A DNA stretch of 15,419 bases from an uncultured Porphyromonas sp. Lineage in GTDB: Bacteria; Bacteroidota; Bacteroidia; Bacteroidales; Porphyromonadaceae. The position numbers were made by a program, and so were the translations under genes. Under the pieces are notes generated by a model that saw only the letters and a program-made list of their open reading frames with translations, searched no databases and was not told the origin of the DNA. Below are positions 8,014 through 15,234 of the stretch, piece by piece (positions within the stretch are counted from its first letter, which is position 1; every line of letters starts with the position of its first letter). The DNA is taken from assembly GCA_945875135.1 (NCBI GenBank), contig CAMCJO010000012.1:1-15419 (forward strand), read 5' to 3'.

Positions 8014-9403
8014 TCTTTGTTGCTAAGTTCTTTTCGCATAAATCTAATAGCTCCCTGTCCATGCCTAGTATCTCTGCTATGCGCAGAGCCTCGTGAGGCG
8101 CATCGGTCTGGGTATCCTCTATGAGAGAGTAGTCGATACAACGATTGAGCTGGTTGATCTCGAGTGGCTTGCGTAGACGCTCCTCCACGAAGCCGCGTAC
8201 TCTCCATCTGTGGCATCGCCCCATGATGCCGCTGTAATGTGTCGTGATGATAGCTCGTACAGCATACTGAGCGAAGAGCTGTACGAGGGCACTCACCAGA
8301 GCGTGTCCCTCCTCGGGATTGGTCGTGCGTGCGGGCTCATCAATGAGTGCTAAGACCTGCTTACCCTCCTTGACCGACTCGATGATTCGGTTCAGACGTA
8401 GCATCTCAGCACCATAGGAAGAGAGCCCCGACTTGATATCTTGATCGTCTCCGATGGAGAAGATCACCTCATCGACTGGTACCAGCTGAGCCTCCCGTGC
8501 CGTCACATAACAACCAAACTGCAGGAGGCACTGCGCCAGTCCTATGGAAGCGAGCAGGACGCTCTTGCCTGCCATATTAGCTCCTGTGATGAGCGTAGGC
8601 TGATCGGTGTAGGAGATCGTCACTGGCTGAAACTTGTCCTGTCGCTCAGCTAGGTGATGAGCAACCTCAGGGTGTGTCAGGTCTGTCAGCGAGCTCTCGC
8701 CAGAGCGTATAGGCTTAGGACGGCAGCAGCCTTGTGCCAAAGCCCACTGAGCGATGGCGTGGAGCTTGTCTATCTGTGCCAAAGCCTCTAGAGCCTCCTC
8801 TATCTGGTCAGCGTAAGGGTGCAAAGCCTCAGTGAGCCGCTTCCGTACGCGATCCTCTTCGATAGCGCATTGGACGGCTAGCTCGTCTCGCTCGGTCTCC
8901 TCAGAGGTGCGCTCCATCTGCTTGCGTAGCGAGCGCAGCACAGCACTGTAGCTATCGCTAATGTAGAAGCTCGGTAATCGCTCCCCGTCGATGTCTAGTA
9001 TATCCACGACCTCAGTGAGTGTGTGGCACTGTAGGATCTCTAGATGATACTGCTCGGCGAGGCGACGCACCTTCTCCTCGATGAGGGCGAGTCGCTTGAT
9101 CTCAAAGAGGTCGATGTCGCTACAGATGACCTGTGTCTGTCTGATCGTCTCGATAGAGCCCGAGACATTCATCAGTTCGCAGAGATGTATCGCCACCTCT
9201 TGCATGCCTTTCTGCTTCTCATGGTCAGAGAGGTAGTCTATGTAGCGGGCCACCTCATCCAGTCGCTGCTCGATAGTCTCCACCTCGCTACTCCAGGGCG
9301 TAGCCAGCATAGCCATACGTCCTGGAGAAGAGTTGAAGTGCATCTCCTCCACGACATAGCGCAGTCCGCTTATTTGGTCTATACAACTACGTAGGTCTCT
9401 CAT
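8000..9403 (-). CDS. kamC: MutS-like ATPase KamC, predicted lysine 5,6-aminomutase reactivase
   Basis: A 467-residue protein whose C-terminal half is a MutS-type ABC ATPase: Walker A TGANMAGKS (273-281), a signature-like SIGDDQDIKSGLSSYGAEM (316-334), Walker B LALIDE (351-356) and a TTHY switch histidine (389). Residues about 100-260 look helical, like the MutS lever and clamp. The N-terminal mismatch-reading domains of MutS are absent, so a role in DNA repair is unlikely. It overlaps kamB by ATGA and kamD by 14 bases, and sits next to the mutase it is thought to serve. I recall current annotations naming this family the reactivase ATPase of lysine 5,6-aminomutase. The proposed job is to exchange inactivated cobalamin. 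This function comes from context and recall; the ATPase call comes from motifs. Confidence 0.85.
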   Translation of the reverse strand: MRDLRSCIDQISGLRYVVEEMHFNSSPGRMAMLATPWSSEVETIEQRLDEVARYIDYLSDHEKQKGMQEVAIHLCELMNVSGSIETIRQTQVICSDIDLFEIKRLALIEEKVRRLAEQYHLEILQCHTLTEVVDILDIDGERLPSFYISDSYSAVLRSLRKQMERTSEETERDELAVQCAIEEDRVRKRLTEALHPYADQIEEALEALAQIDKLHAIAQWALAQGCCRPKPIRSGESSLTDLTHPEVAHHLAERQDKFQPVTISYTDQPTLITGANMAGKSVLLASIGLAQCLLQFGCYVTAREAQLVPVDEVIFSIGDDQDIKSGLSSYGAEMLRLNRIIESVKEGKQVLALIDEPARTTNPEEGHALVSALVQLFAQYAVRAIITTHYSGIMGRCHRWRVRGFVEERLRKPLEINQLNRCIDYSLIEDTQTDAPHEALRIAEILGMDRELLDLCEKNLATKNEDK

Positions 9404-10416
9404 AGCCTTCTGACATCATATACAGGTACCGCCAGAGCTTCGGATAGACGCTCACACATGCGTTCACTATCTAGCCGATAGCCTGAGGGGGCTAGCGGGT
9501 TGAAGGTGACCGCCATAAGCTTACTACTATATAGAGTCTTTATCTCCCTGCCAGTAGCTAGATAACTCTGTACAGCTTGTCCCGATGCAAAGATACGAGT
9601 AAAGTCTTTGACCACAAGCTGTCGGTGCCGCTTGATGAGCCGTAACTGATTCAGCAGCTTGTCGCTGACCACGCCTGGCACGTAGAGCATATCGCCCTCA
9701 GCCAGCCAAGTCGTGTCACGCCACATGTCGGGGGTAAGCGCCGAGGCAAAGCCTGGATCTACGATAGCCCCCTCAGTTGTTAGGAGACGCACTCCCTTGT
9801 CCACCTCTGCGAGCTGCTCAGCAAGCTCCCTGTCGGCCAGCTGTGGCAGACGGATCAGACGCATCAGCTCACGCATGCGCTTGATCAGCTGCTCAGGTTG
9901 AGCCGAGTAAGCACTACCCGTGGCGAGCACCATGCCCTCGGCTACCGAGGGAGATGCTAGCGAGAGACGCGAGAGCGCTCCATCGATGAGTGTCAGATCA
10001 ACGCCCTCCTGACTCATCCTGGCGACTACACGACGCAGACCTCCCGTCGAGGGGGGACCCGCTATGAGCGTCTTGCCGATGCCTCGTGCTCGTGCATATA
10101 TAAGCCGCCCGATCGAGGAGGAGTAGATGCGATCAATGTCAAATATCTCGGCTGGTAAGAGCTTCTTGCGAAAGAAGTTCTCAGCCGTCACAAAGCGCAT
10201 CCCATTGTGCAGAGTTATCTCTGGCTTGTCTGTCTGTGTCACCTGATCACGTAGCTCTCCATCGATGCCAATTGACGTCAACGCTAGCTGCAACTCTGGG
10301 TGGCGCTCTCGTAGCGCACCGAGGATGTAGTTAAGACTTTCCGTCTTACCCACATTCTTAGCGGTCCCTACGATAGCGAGACTCTTGAGCTGAGCTATGT
10401 TTGCGATAAATGGCAT
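9400..10416 (-). CDS. kamB: P-loop protein KamB, predicted lysine 5,6-aminomutase reactivase subunit
   Basis: A 338-residue protein with a clear Walker A near its start (GTAKNVGKT, 17-25) and a Walker B-like LTLIDGA (141-147). This arrangement recalls the SIMIBI class of P-loop NTPases (MobB, dethiobiotin synthetase), although the family itself is poorly described. GPPSTGG at 120-126 may be another nucleotide or phosphate loop. There is no signal peptide or membrane segment. It begins 54 bases after kamA and ends in an ATGA overlap with kamC, so the two are probably made together. The same pair accompanies lysine 5,6-aminomutase genes in other lysine fermenters, as I recall, and is named as a reactivase. 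Its biochemical role is not visible in the sequence. Confidence 0.78.
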   Translation of the reverse strand: MPFIANIAQLKSLAIVGTAKNVGKTESLNYILGALRERHPELQLALTSIGIDGELRDQVTQTDKPEITLHNGMRFVTAENFFRKKLLPAEIFDIDRIYSSSIGRLIYARARGIGKTLIAGPPSTGGLRRVVARMSQEGVDLTLIDGALSRLSLASPSVAEGMVLATGSAYSAQPEQLIKRMRELMRLIRLPQLADRELAEQLAEVDKGVRLLTTEGAIVDPGFASALTPDMWRDTTWLAEGDMLYVPGVVSDKLLNQLRLIKRHRQLVVKDFTRIFASGQAVQSYLATGREIKTLYSSKLMAVTFNPLAPSGYRLDSERMCERLSEALAVPVYDVRRL

Positions 10417-10470
10417 CAGTCGATAGTTTGATCTAATAGGAGAGCTACGTAATCAAAAGGCGTGAGGCAC

Positions 10471-11736
10471 TTATCCCTTGTGAGCTTCGCGCCACTTACG
10501 GCTACGCTCCTTGCGGTCGAGATGATCAGGAGCCATAGAGAGCTGATCGCCTGTGAGTAACCCGTAGACCCCCTCGTGGCGAGCTTTTTTACAGTCAGGG
10601 CACTGACAAGGCTCCTCCTTGTAGTCCATCGGCTCTGTGTAGGTCGTGATGACTCCCTCATAGTTGCGTAGCACCACACGGTGAGGCGACTGAGAGATCA
10701 CATAGGTCGGCATGACTGGGATCTTGCCACCACCACCTGGCGCATCTACGACGAAGGTAGGTACAGCATAACCCGACGTATGACCACGTAGAGCCTCGAT
10801 GATCTCGATACCCTTGGAGACAGGCGTACGGAAGTGTGAGATACCCTGCGAGAGATCACATACATATATATAGTATGGACGTACGCGCATCTTGACCAAC
10901 TCATGGACGAGGTGCATCATGATCGAGGGGCAGTCGTTGATACCACGCAGTAGCACAGACTGATTACCTAGAGGTATACCAGCATTAGCCATACGCTCGC
11001 AAGCCTCACGGCTCTCGCGAGTCACCTCGTTGGGGTGGTTAAAGTGCGTATTGAGCCATATAGGGTGATACTTGCTCAGCATCTGTACTAGCTCAGGCGT
11101 GATACGCTGAGGGCATACGACAGGTGTGCGTGATCCGATACGGATGATCTCTACATGAGGGATAGCACGCAGGCGCTGTATGATATACTCCAGCATCTTA
11201 TCGCTAACCATGAGAGCATCACCACCAGAGAGGAGCACGTCGCGTACCTCAGGCGTCTGCTCGATGTACTCGATACACTTCTCGATGCGCTCCTTAGGCG
11301 AGGCTGCATCCTTCTGTCCGGCAAAGCGACGACGCGTGCAGTGACGACAGTACATAGAGCACATATCGGTAATTAGGAAGAGCACACGATCAGGATAGCG
11401 GTGTGTCAGTCCTGGCACGGGTGAATCCTCATCCTCGCTCAGCGGGTCTAGCTGATCCTCTGGGCTTACGTGTAGCTCATTGATCGTAGGGATCGACTGC
11501 TTACGTACAGGATCGTTAGGATCATTGGGATCGATCAAGCTTAGGTAGTAAGGCGTGATAGCCATACGGATCGTCTTGAGCGACTCACGTACACCCTCCT
11601 CCTCTTCGGGAGTTAGTTTGATATACTTCTTGAGCTGGTCTAGCGTCTCGATACGGTTACGTACCTGCCAGTGCCAATCATTCCAATCAGCGTCAGATAC
11701 TTCGGGAAAGAACTCCTTTCTTCTGCTTTCGTTCAT
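10471..11736 (-). CDS. kamA: Lysine 2,3-aminomutase
   Basis: A radical-SAM, PLP-dependent enzyme converting L-lysine to L-beta-lysine, the first step of the pathway. The 421 residues show the cluster motif CSMYCRHC, with Cys126, Cys130 and Cys133 binding the [4Fe-4S] cluster. Lys338 in DAPGGGGK is the PLP lysine, and Asp294 and Asp331 are the substrate-reading aspartates. These positions are each one higher than in the Clostridium subterminale enzyme, which makes the assignment strong. Cys269 and the CQCPDC cysteines (377, 379, 382) match its zinc site. These substrate residues favour lysine over glutamate 2,3-aminomutase or the EpmB branch. It starts after a hairpin that follows kdd and is spaced 54 bases from kamB. 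Confidence 0.97.
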   Translation of the reverse strand: MNESRRKEFFPEVSDADWNDWHWQVRNRIETLDQLKKYIKLTPEEEEGVRESLKTIRMAITPYYLSLIDPNDPNDPVRKQSIPTINELHVSPEDQLDPLSEDEDSPVPGLTHRYPDRVLFLITDMCSMYCRHCTRRRFAGQKDAASPKERIEKCIEYIEQTPEVRDVLLSGGDALMVSDKMLEYIIQRLRAIPHVEIIRIGSRTPVVCPQRITPELVQMLSKYHPIWLNTHFNHPNEVTRESREACERMANAGIPLGNQSVLLRGINDCPSIMMHLVHELVKMRVRPYYIYVCDLSQGISHFRTPVSKGIEIIEALRGHTSGYAVPTFVVDAPGGGGKIPVMPTYVISQSPHRVVLRNYEGVITTYTEPMDYKEEPCQCPDCKKARHEGVYGLLTGDQLSMAPDHLDRKERSRKWREAHKG

Positions 11737-11781
11737 TACGTGTGTGATTGCTTGGGGGATTGAATTTCGATATATAAAGAG

Positions 11782-11820
11782 TAAGAGACTAGAGCGTCTT
11801 GGATACGCTCTAATCTCTTA
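11782..11820 (-). terminator. Strong hairpin between kdd and kamA, candidate internal terminator
   Basis: Sixteen bases at 11782-11797 pair with 11805-11820 around a 7-nt loop. The only non-Watson-Crick position is C-A on the plus strand but G-U in minus-strand RNA, which favours the minus direction. The stem begins 10 bases beyond the kdd stop and is followed on the minus strand by CTCTTTATATA, a partly U-rich tail. It may end some transcripts from the atoD-kal-kce-kdd block or set different levels for kamA and the downstream genes. Confidence 0.6.
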
Positions 11821-11829
11821 TCCATTCAC

Positions 11830-12873
11830 TTAAGCATATAGCTCAGTGAAGATCTTGCGTAGAGCCTCACACTCACGAAGCTCCTGTAGTGTGATCTCTG
11901 CGTGACCCTTGGTGTAACCGTTACCTACGATCATCGTCACATCCTTGCCGACACCCTCTGCGCCTAGAGCAGCCTTGGTAAAGCTCGTAGCCATAGAGAA
12001 GAAGTAGACGACACCATCATCCTTCGTGCAGAGGATACTGGTCATCTCTGTATCGGTGATGTTGACATTGTTGATTGTGACATCACACATCTTGCCATCG
12101 GTAAGCTTCTCGATCTCCTCCATGACAGGTACAGGCTGTGTGGCGTTGCCTGAGAAGACATAGTCGCAGAAGCCGAGAGCCTTCAGACGATCTGTACTAC
12201 GCTGTGAGTGGCACATACCGATCACCTTACCCGTGACACCAGCACGCTTCTTAGCCTCGTAGCAGCAGAGCATACCGCTCTTACCACCAGCACCGATGAT
12301 GAGGACTGTGTCGCCTGGCTTGACTAGCTTAGCCACCTGAGCAGGAGCACCAGCTACGTCTAGGGCTGAGAGTGCGAGGTTCTCGGGCAGATCGTTGGGG
12401 ATCTTAGCATAGATACCGCTCTCGAAGAGGATAGCCTTACCATCGATGTCGACCTGGTCGATGTCGGGACGGATATCCTTGATCTTGTCGATGCGTAGAG
12501 GTGTCAGTGAGAGAGATACAAGGGTAGCGATCTTGTCGCCCTCCTTGAGGTCTATCTTGCCCTTGAGCGCATCACCTATCTTCTCGACAGTACCGAGTAG
12601 CATACCACCAGAGCCTGTGACGGGGTTGCGGTGCTTGCCCTGCTTCTCGACGATGTCCATCATGATCTCGGCGATCTTTGCCTTGTCGCCACCAGCCTGC
12701 TCCTCGATCTGTGTGAAGCTGGCTGAGTCAATGTTTAGCGTCTGTACATCGATGAGGATCTCGTTGTCGTAGATCTCATCCATGTTGTTATCGATCTTGT
12801 CTGCGGGCTGTGGTAGTACGCCCTTAGGAGAGATGACACGGTGCGTGCCATACTTGTTTCCTTTCTTCTGCAT
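11830..12873 (-). CDS. kdd: L-erythro-3,5-diaminohexanoate dehydrogenase
   Basis: An NAD-dependent enzyme that oxidatively deaminates 3,5-diaminohexanoate to 3-keto-5-aminohexanoate (also written 5-amino-3-oxohexanoate). From the chosen start at 12873 it is 347 residues, the usual family length. The start yields MQKKGNKYGTHRVI, like the conserved N-terminus. The frame stays open to an upstream ATG at 12927, but the 18 extra residues (rich in Ile, Tyr, Gln) look like translated leader. The middle holds a Rossmann loop, LIIGAGGKSGM, of the alcohol-dehydrogenase-like superfamily. It lies between kce and kamA, with a strong hairpin just after its stop. Kreimeyer and colleagues identified kdd, kce and kal as the missing lysine-fermentation genes, and all three are adjacent here. 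Confidence 0.94.
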   Translation of the reverse strand: MQKKGNKYGTHRVISPKGVLPQPADKIDNNMDEIYDNEILIDVQTLNIDSASFTQIEEQAGGDKAKIAEIMMDIVEKQGKHRNPVTGSGGMLLGTVEKIGDALKGKIDLKEGDKIATLVSLSLTPLRIDKIKDIRPDIDQVDIDGKAILFESGIYAKIPNDLPENLALSALDVAGAPAQVAKLVKPGDTVLIIGAGGKSGMLCCYEAKKRAGVTGKVIGMCHSQRSTDRLKALGFCDYVFSGNATQPVPVMEEIEKLTDGKMCDVTINNVNITDTEMTSILCTKDDGVVYFFSMATSFTKAALGAEGVGKDVTMIVGNGYTKGHAEITLQELRECEALRKIFTELYA

Positions 12874-12936
12874 ATAAAGTTGATATGATTGATTGTGTGA
12901 TTGTATTAGTAAATAGGGGATAATCAATATCCTTAA

Positions 12937-13764
12937 TTAGTGGCGAGGAGCCAGCGAAAGGATCTGACGAGCCTCAGCCGGGTTAGCGATCTCACGACCC
13001 AGCTCATGAGCTATGCGTGCAGCCTTAGCAACTAGCTCGCCATTGCTCTTAGCGAGGACACCCTTAGAGAGATATAGGTTATCCTCAAAGCCGACACGTA
13101 CGTGACCGCCCATGCCGATAGCAGCAGCTGCCAGTGGGAACTCGTGACGACCGATACCGGTAGCTGTCCAGGTAGCGTCTGCGGGAATGTTCTTAACGAG
13201 CCAAGCGAGGTTGTCAGCCGTAGCAGGCGTACAGCCGAAGACGCCTAGCACGAAGTTAAACTGCATAGGATCTCCAGGCACCTCACCTCTCTGAGCAAGA
13301 CGTAGGATGGTGTCTAGGTGACCCATCTCAAAGCACTCGTACTCAGGCTTGATCTTATTCTCGATCATACGCTTACCGAAGGCGCGCATCATGGGGATGG
13401 TGTTTTCAAAAACATCGTCGCCAAAGTTGCACGTACCGCAGTCTAGTGTAGCCATCTCAGGCATCAGCTCTGTAGGCTGTAGACGCTCCTCAGCGGTCAT
13501 ACCTACCGCACCACCCGTCGAGGGGATGATGATTACGTCAGGGATCACCTTGTAGATAGCGTCCAGAGCCTCCTTAAAGCGTGCCTTGGACTGCGTAGGC
13601 GTACCATCGTCCTCACGGACGTGTACGTGGATGACAGCTGCGCCAGCATCGTATGCAGACTTAGCCTCACGTACGATCTCATCGATTGTGTAGGGGACAG
13701 CGGGATTCTGCTCTTTGGTTACCTCGGCACCGCAGATCGCTGCCGTTAGGATTAGTTTATCCAT
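12937..13764 (-). CDS. kce: 3-keto-5-aminohexanoate cleavage enzyme
   Basis: A zinc enzyme of the BKACE (formerly DUF849) family that condenses 3-keto-5-aminohexanoate with acetyl-CoA and cleaves it to 3-aminobutyryl-CoA and acetoacetate. The 275-residue protein forms a TIM barrel. His46 and His48 in VIHVHVR are predicted metal ligands, and Arg223 and Glu227 in RVGFEDN fit the conserved catalytic and metal-binding end of the barrel. The STGGA stretch at 82-86 is another family signature. BKACE members take many beta-keto acids, so specificity comes from context: the gene lies directly between kal and kdd, 31 bases after kal. Its product acetoacetate is the acceptor of the AtoDA transferase. 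Confidence 0.95.
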   Translation of the reverse strand: MDKLILTAAICGAEVTKEQNPAVPYTIDEIVREAKSAYDAGAAVIHVHVREDDGTPTQSKARFKEALDAIYKVIPDVIIIPSTGGAVGMTAEERLQPTELMPEMATLDCGTCNFGDDVFENTIPMMRAFGKRMIENKIKPEYECFEMGHLDTILRLAQRGEVPGDPMQFNFVLGVFGCTPATADNLAWLVKNIPADATWTATGIGRHEFPLAAAAIGMGGHVRVGFEDNLYLSKGVLAKSNGELVAKAARIAHELGREIANPAEARQILSLAPRH

Positions 13765-13795
13765 AGATAGTTACTGCTTTAGAGAGATGAATAGA

Positions 13796-14188
13796 TTAAG
13801 ACTTGCGCTGGCACTTCTTAGGTACTACACAAGTACCATGAGCACGGCATACGACGACAGGCTCCTCGAGCACGTCAGCTGCAGAAGCACTGATGTCGGA
13901 GCGTGGTACGATCACCTTGCGTGCCTCAAACTGCATCTTGCGTGACGAGTTACCGACCTCGGTGATCTCACCGACAGCCTCTATAAAGTCTCCAGCATAT
14001 ACTGGAGCGAGGAACTCGACATTGTCATAGGCGCAGAAGAGACCCTCGTCGCCATCTTGTATGATAAGTAGCTCTGTAGCCACATCGCCAAAGAGCTGTA
14101 GCATCTTAGCTCCATCTACTAGGTTGCCACCATAGTGCGCATCAGCACTAGACATACGTAGACGGATCATTGATTTTGGATTTGCCAT
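13796..14188 (-). CDS. kal: 3-aminobutyryl-CoA ammonia-lyase
   Basis: A small hotdog-fold enzyme, 130 residues, that removes ammonia from L-3-aminobutyryl-CoA to give crotonyl-Co[21 protein letters not shown] (about 18-37) is the hotdog helix region seen in acyl-CoA thioesterases, and [20 protein letters not shown] (about 56-75) is the matching strand pair. On its own the sequence could be taken for a thioesterase. The pairing with kce and kdd makes the lyase call firm. The first Met at 14188 gives a short basic N-terminus; Met7 or Met12 are possible alternatives but would trim the protein. It follows atoD after a 110-base gap with no terminator. Confidence 0.92.
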   Translation of the reverse strand: MANPKSMIRLRMSSADAHYGGNLVDGAKMLQLFGDVATELLIIQDGDEGLFCAYDNVEFLAPVYAGDFIEAVGEITEVGNSSRKMQFEARKVIVPRSDISASAADVLEEPVVVCRAHGTCVVPKKCQRKS

Positions 14189-14298
14189 TTTTTCTGGGGA
14201 AAGTTAAAGTGAATGATTGCTCAGAGCCTGTCTTCGGGAGAGCCTACTCAAGAGCTCCTACGCCAGCACTCCGAATGTATATAGAGTCTCTGTGCGAC
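14189..14298 (-). other. 110-base gap between atoD and kal with a 7-bp direct repeat
   Basis: This is the longest gap inside the cluster. AGAGCCT occurs at 14223-14229 and again at 14239-14245, a 16-base period on one face of the helix. I see no terminator, no TAnnTTTG box and no ORF. It may be an untranslated spacer or contain a weak regulatory site. Confidence 0.35.
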
Positions 14299-14943
14299 TT
14301 ACTCAAAGATGTAATCCACAAAGATACCAGAGGTATGTACCGCCTCGGGGCTGATCTGCCCTACGGGGACGATCTCGTCAATCTCAGCTACGACACAGTC
14401 AGCTGCCATAGCCATCAGGGGCTGGAAGTTTTGCGTCGTACCCTTGTAGACTAGGTTACCCGTCTCGTCACCGATAGTACCCTTGACAAAAGCCATGTCG
14501 GCACGTAGTGGTAGCTCGAGGAGGTAGTCCTGGCCATTGATATTGATCACCTTCTTGCCCTCGGCAATGATCGTACCCAGGCCCGTAGTCGTTAGGCAGC
14601 CACCGAGACCGCAGCCACCTACGCGGATGCGCTCAGCGAGTGTACCCTGAGGGCTAAACTCGACCTCTAGCTCACCATTGTTCATCTGCTCAGCGGTCAT
14701 CGGGTTCGTACCGATGTGCGAGACGATCAGGTGCTTGACCTGCTTATTGGCGATGAGACGACCACAGCCACGGTCAGGATAAGAGGTGTCGTTGACGATC
14801 ATCGTGAGATCCTTGACCCCACTCTCGACCAGCACGTCGACAATACGCTCAGGAGTCCCATTAGCGAGAAATCCCCCGATCATGATCGTCATACCATCGT
14901 GCAGCTTAGCTTTGAGTCCTGCTTTGTCGATTGATTTTTTCAT
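14299..14943 (-). CDS. atoD: CoA-transferase subunit A (butyryl-CoA:acetoacetate type)
   Basis: The first gene of the cluster encodes the non-catalytic partner subunit of a family I CoA-transferase, 214 residues. GGFLANGTPE (23-32) is the family signature near the N-terminus, and SPQGTLAERIRVGG (about 97-110) is the conserved middle loop. The active-site glutamate is supplied by AtoA, encoded far downstream between kamE and the dehydrogenase gene. The reaction is CoA exchange between butyryl-CoA and acetoacetate, which links the two halves of lysine breakdown. An AT-rich stretch lies before the ATG, as is common in Bacteroidota, which often lack Shine-Dalgarno sites. The promoter candidate lies about 240 bases upstream, leaving a long leader. 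Acetate CoA-transferase is an alternative name. Confidence 0.92.
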   Translation of the reverse strand: MKKSIDKAGLKAKLHDGMTIMIGGFLANGTPERIVDVLVESGVKDLTMIVNDTSYPDRGCGRLIANKQVKHLIVSHIGTNPMTAEQMNNGELEVEFSPQGTLAERIRVGGCGLGGCLTTTGLGTIIAEGKKVININGQDYLLELPLRADMAFVKGTIGDETGNLVYKGTTQNFQPLMAMAADCVVAEIDEIVPVGQISPEAVHTSGIFVDYIFE

Positions 14944-15185
14944 AGATCTATGTGTTTATATATTTTAAACTTGCTATCGTTGATTGTTGTTGGTCGCTCG
15001 GAGCACCACATCTTGGCACCGCTACGACAGAGCTACTGCAGCGTGCAGCCTGCACTTGTCCTCTAGGCACAAGCATAGCGTCAGAACCGCTCGGAGTAAG
15101 AAGGATCCAAGCAATTCCCCGCCTAGCATACTCTGCGTGATACCATGAGTACCAGCCTTTATGTAGCCCTTGTCGTACAACTCTT
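14944..15185 (-). other. Long untranslated leader candidate upstream of atoD
   Basis: Between the promoter box and the atoD start lie about 240 bases with no recognisable protein gene. A short open frame at 15022-15246 crosses the promoter and has no recognisable domain, so I do not call it a gene. Small structures include a perfect inverted repeat GTGCAG-C-CTGCAC at 15043-15055, a CTTGT/ACAAG stem at 15055-15059 and 15069-15073, and a 9-bp direct repeat CGCTCGGAG at 14995-15003 and 15088-15096. I looked for the conserved boxes of cobalamin and lysine riboswitches and did not find them. Confidence 0.4.
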
Positions 15186-15193
15186 CAAAGGTA
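15186..15193 (-). promoter_or_regulatory. Bacteroidota -7 promoter box TACCTTTG
   Basis: The minus strand reads TACCTTTG, an exact match to the TAnnTTTG box of the Bacteroidota primary sigma factor. The expected TTTG about 19 bases further upstream is not present; that position reads GCGA. It faces atoD and is the only such box I found in an intergenic region of the window, so it is the leading candidate promoter for the whole cluster. The start of transcription would be near 15179. Confidence 0.6.
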
Positions 15194-15203
15194 CGAATAT
15201 TTT

Positions 15204-15216
15204 GCGAATAATTCGC
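15204..15216. promoter_or_regulatory. Palindrome GCGAATAATTCGC overlapping the promoter spacer
   Basis: A perfect 6-bp inverted repeat with one central base lies within and just upstream of the promoter spacer. The location fits a repressor or activator site, but AT-rich palindromes also occur by chance and no regulator gene is visible here. Confidence 0.35.
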
Positions 15217-15234
15217 TCCCCCTCCAGATGCGTG

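Noticed and set aside
8000..9403. DNA mismatch repair protein MutS
   Set aside because: Only the ATPase core and part of the helical region are present. The mismatch-recognition domains are missing and the gene is embedded between kamB and kamD.
10416..10679. An 87-residue minus-strand frame over the 3' end of kamA
   Set aside because: It overlaps the cysteine-rich C-terminus of kamA in another frame, and its peptide has no recognisable features.
13796..14188. Acyl-CoA thioesterase
   Set aside because: The hotdog fold is shared, but the position directly before kce and kdd and the sequence similarity as recalled match 3-aminobutyryl-CoA ammonia-lyase.
14944..15180. Cobalamin or lysine riboswitch before atoD
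   Set aside because: Plausible from the pathway, but I could not find the conserved B12 box or lysine-riboswitch core sequences. A covariance search would settle it.
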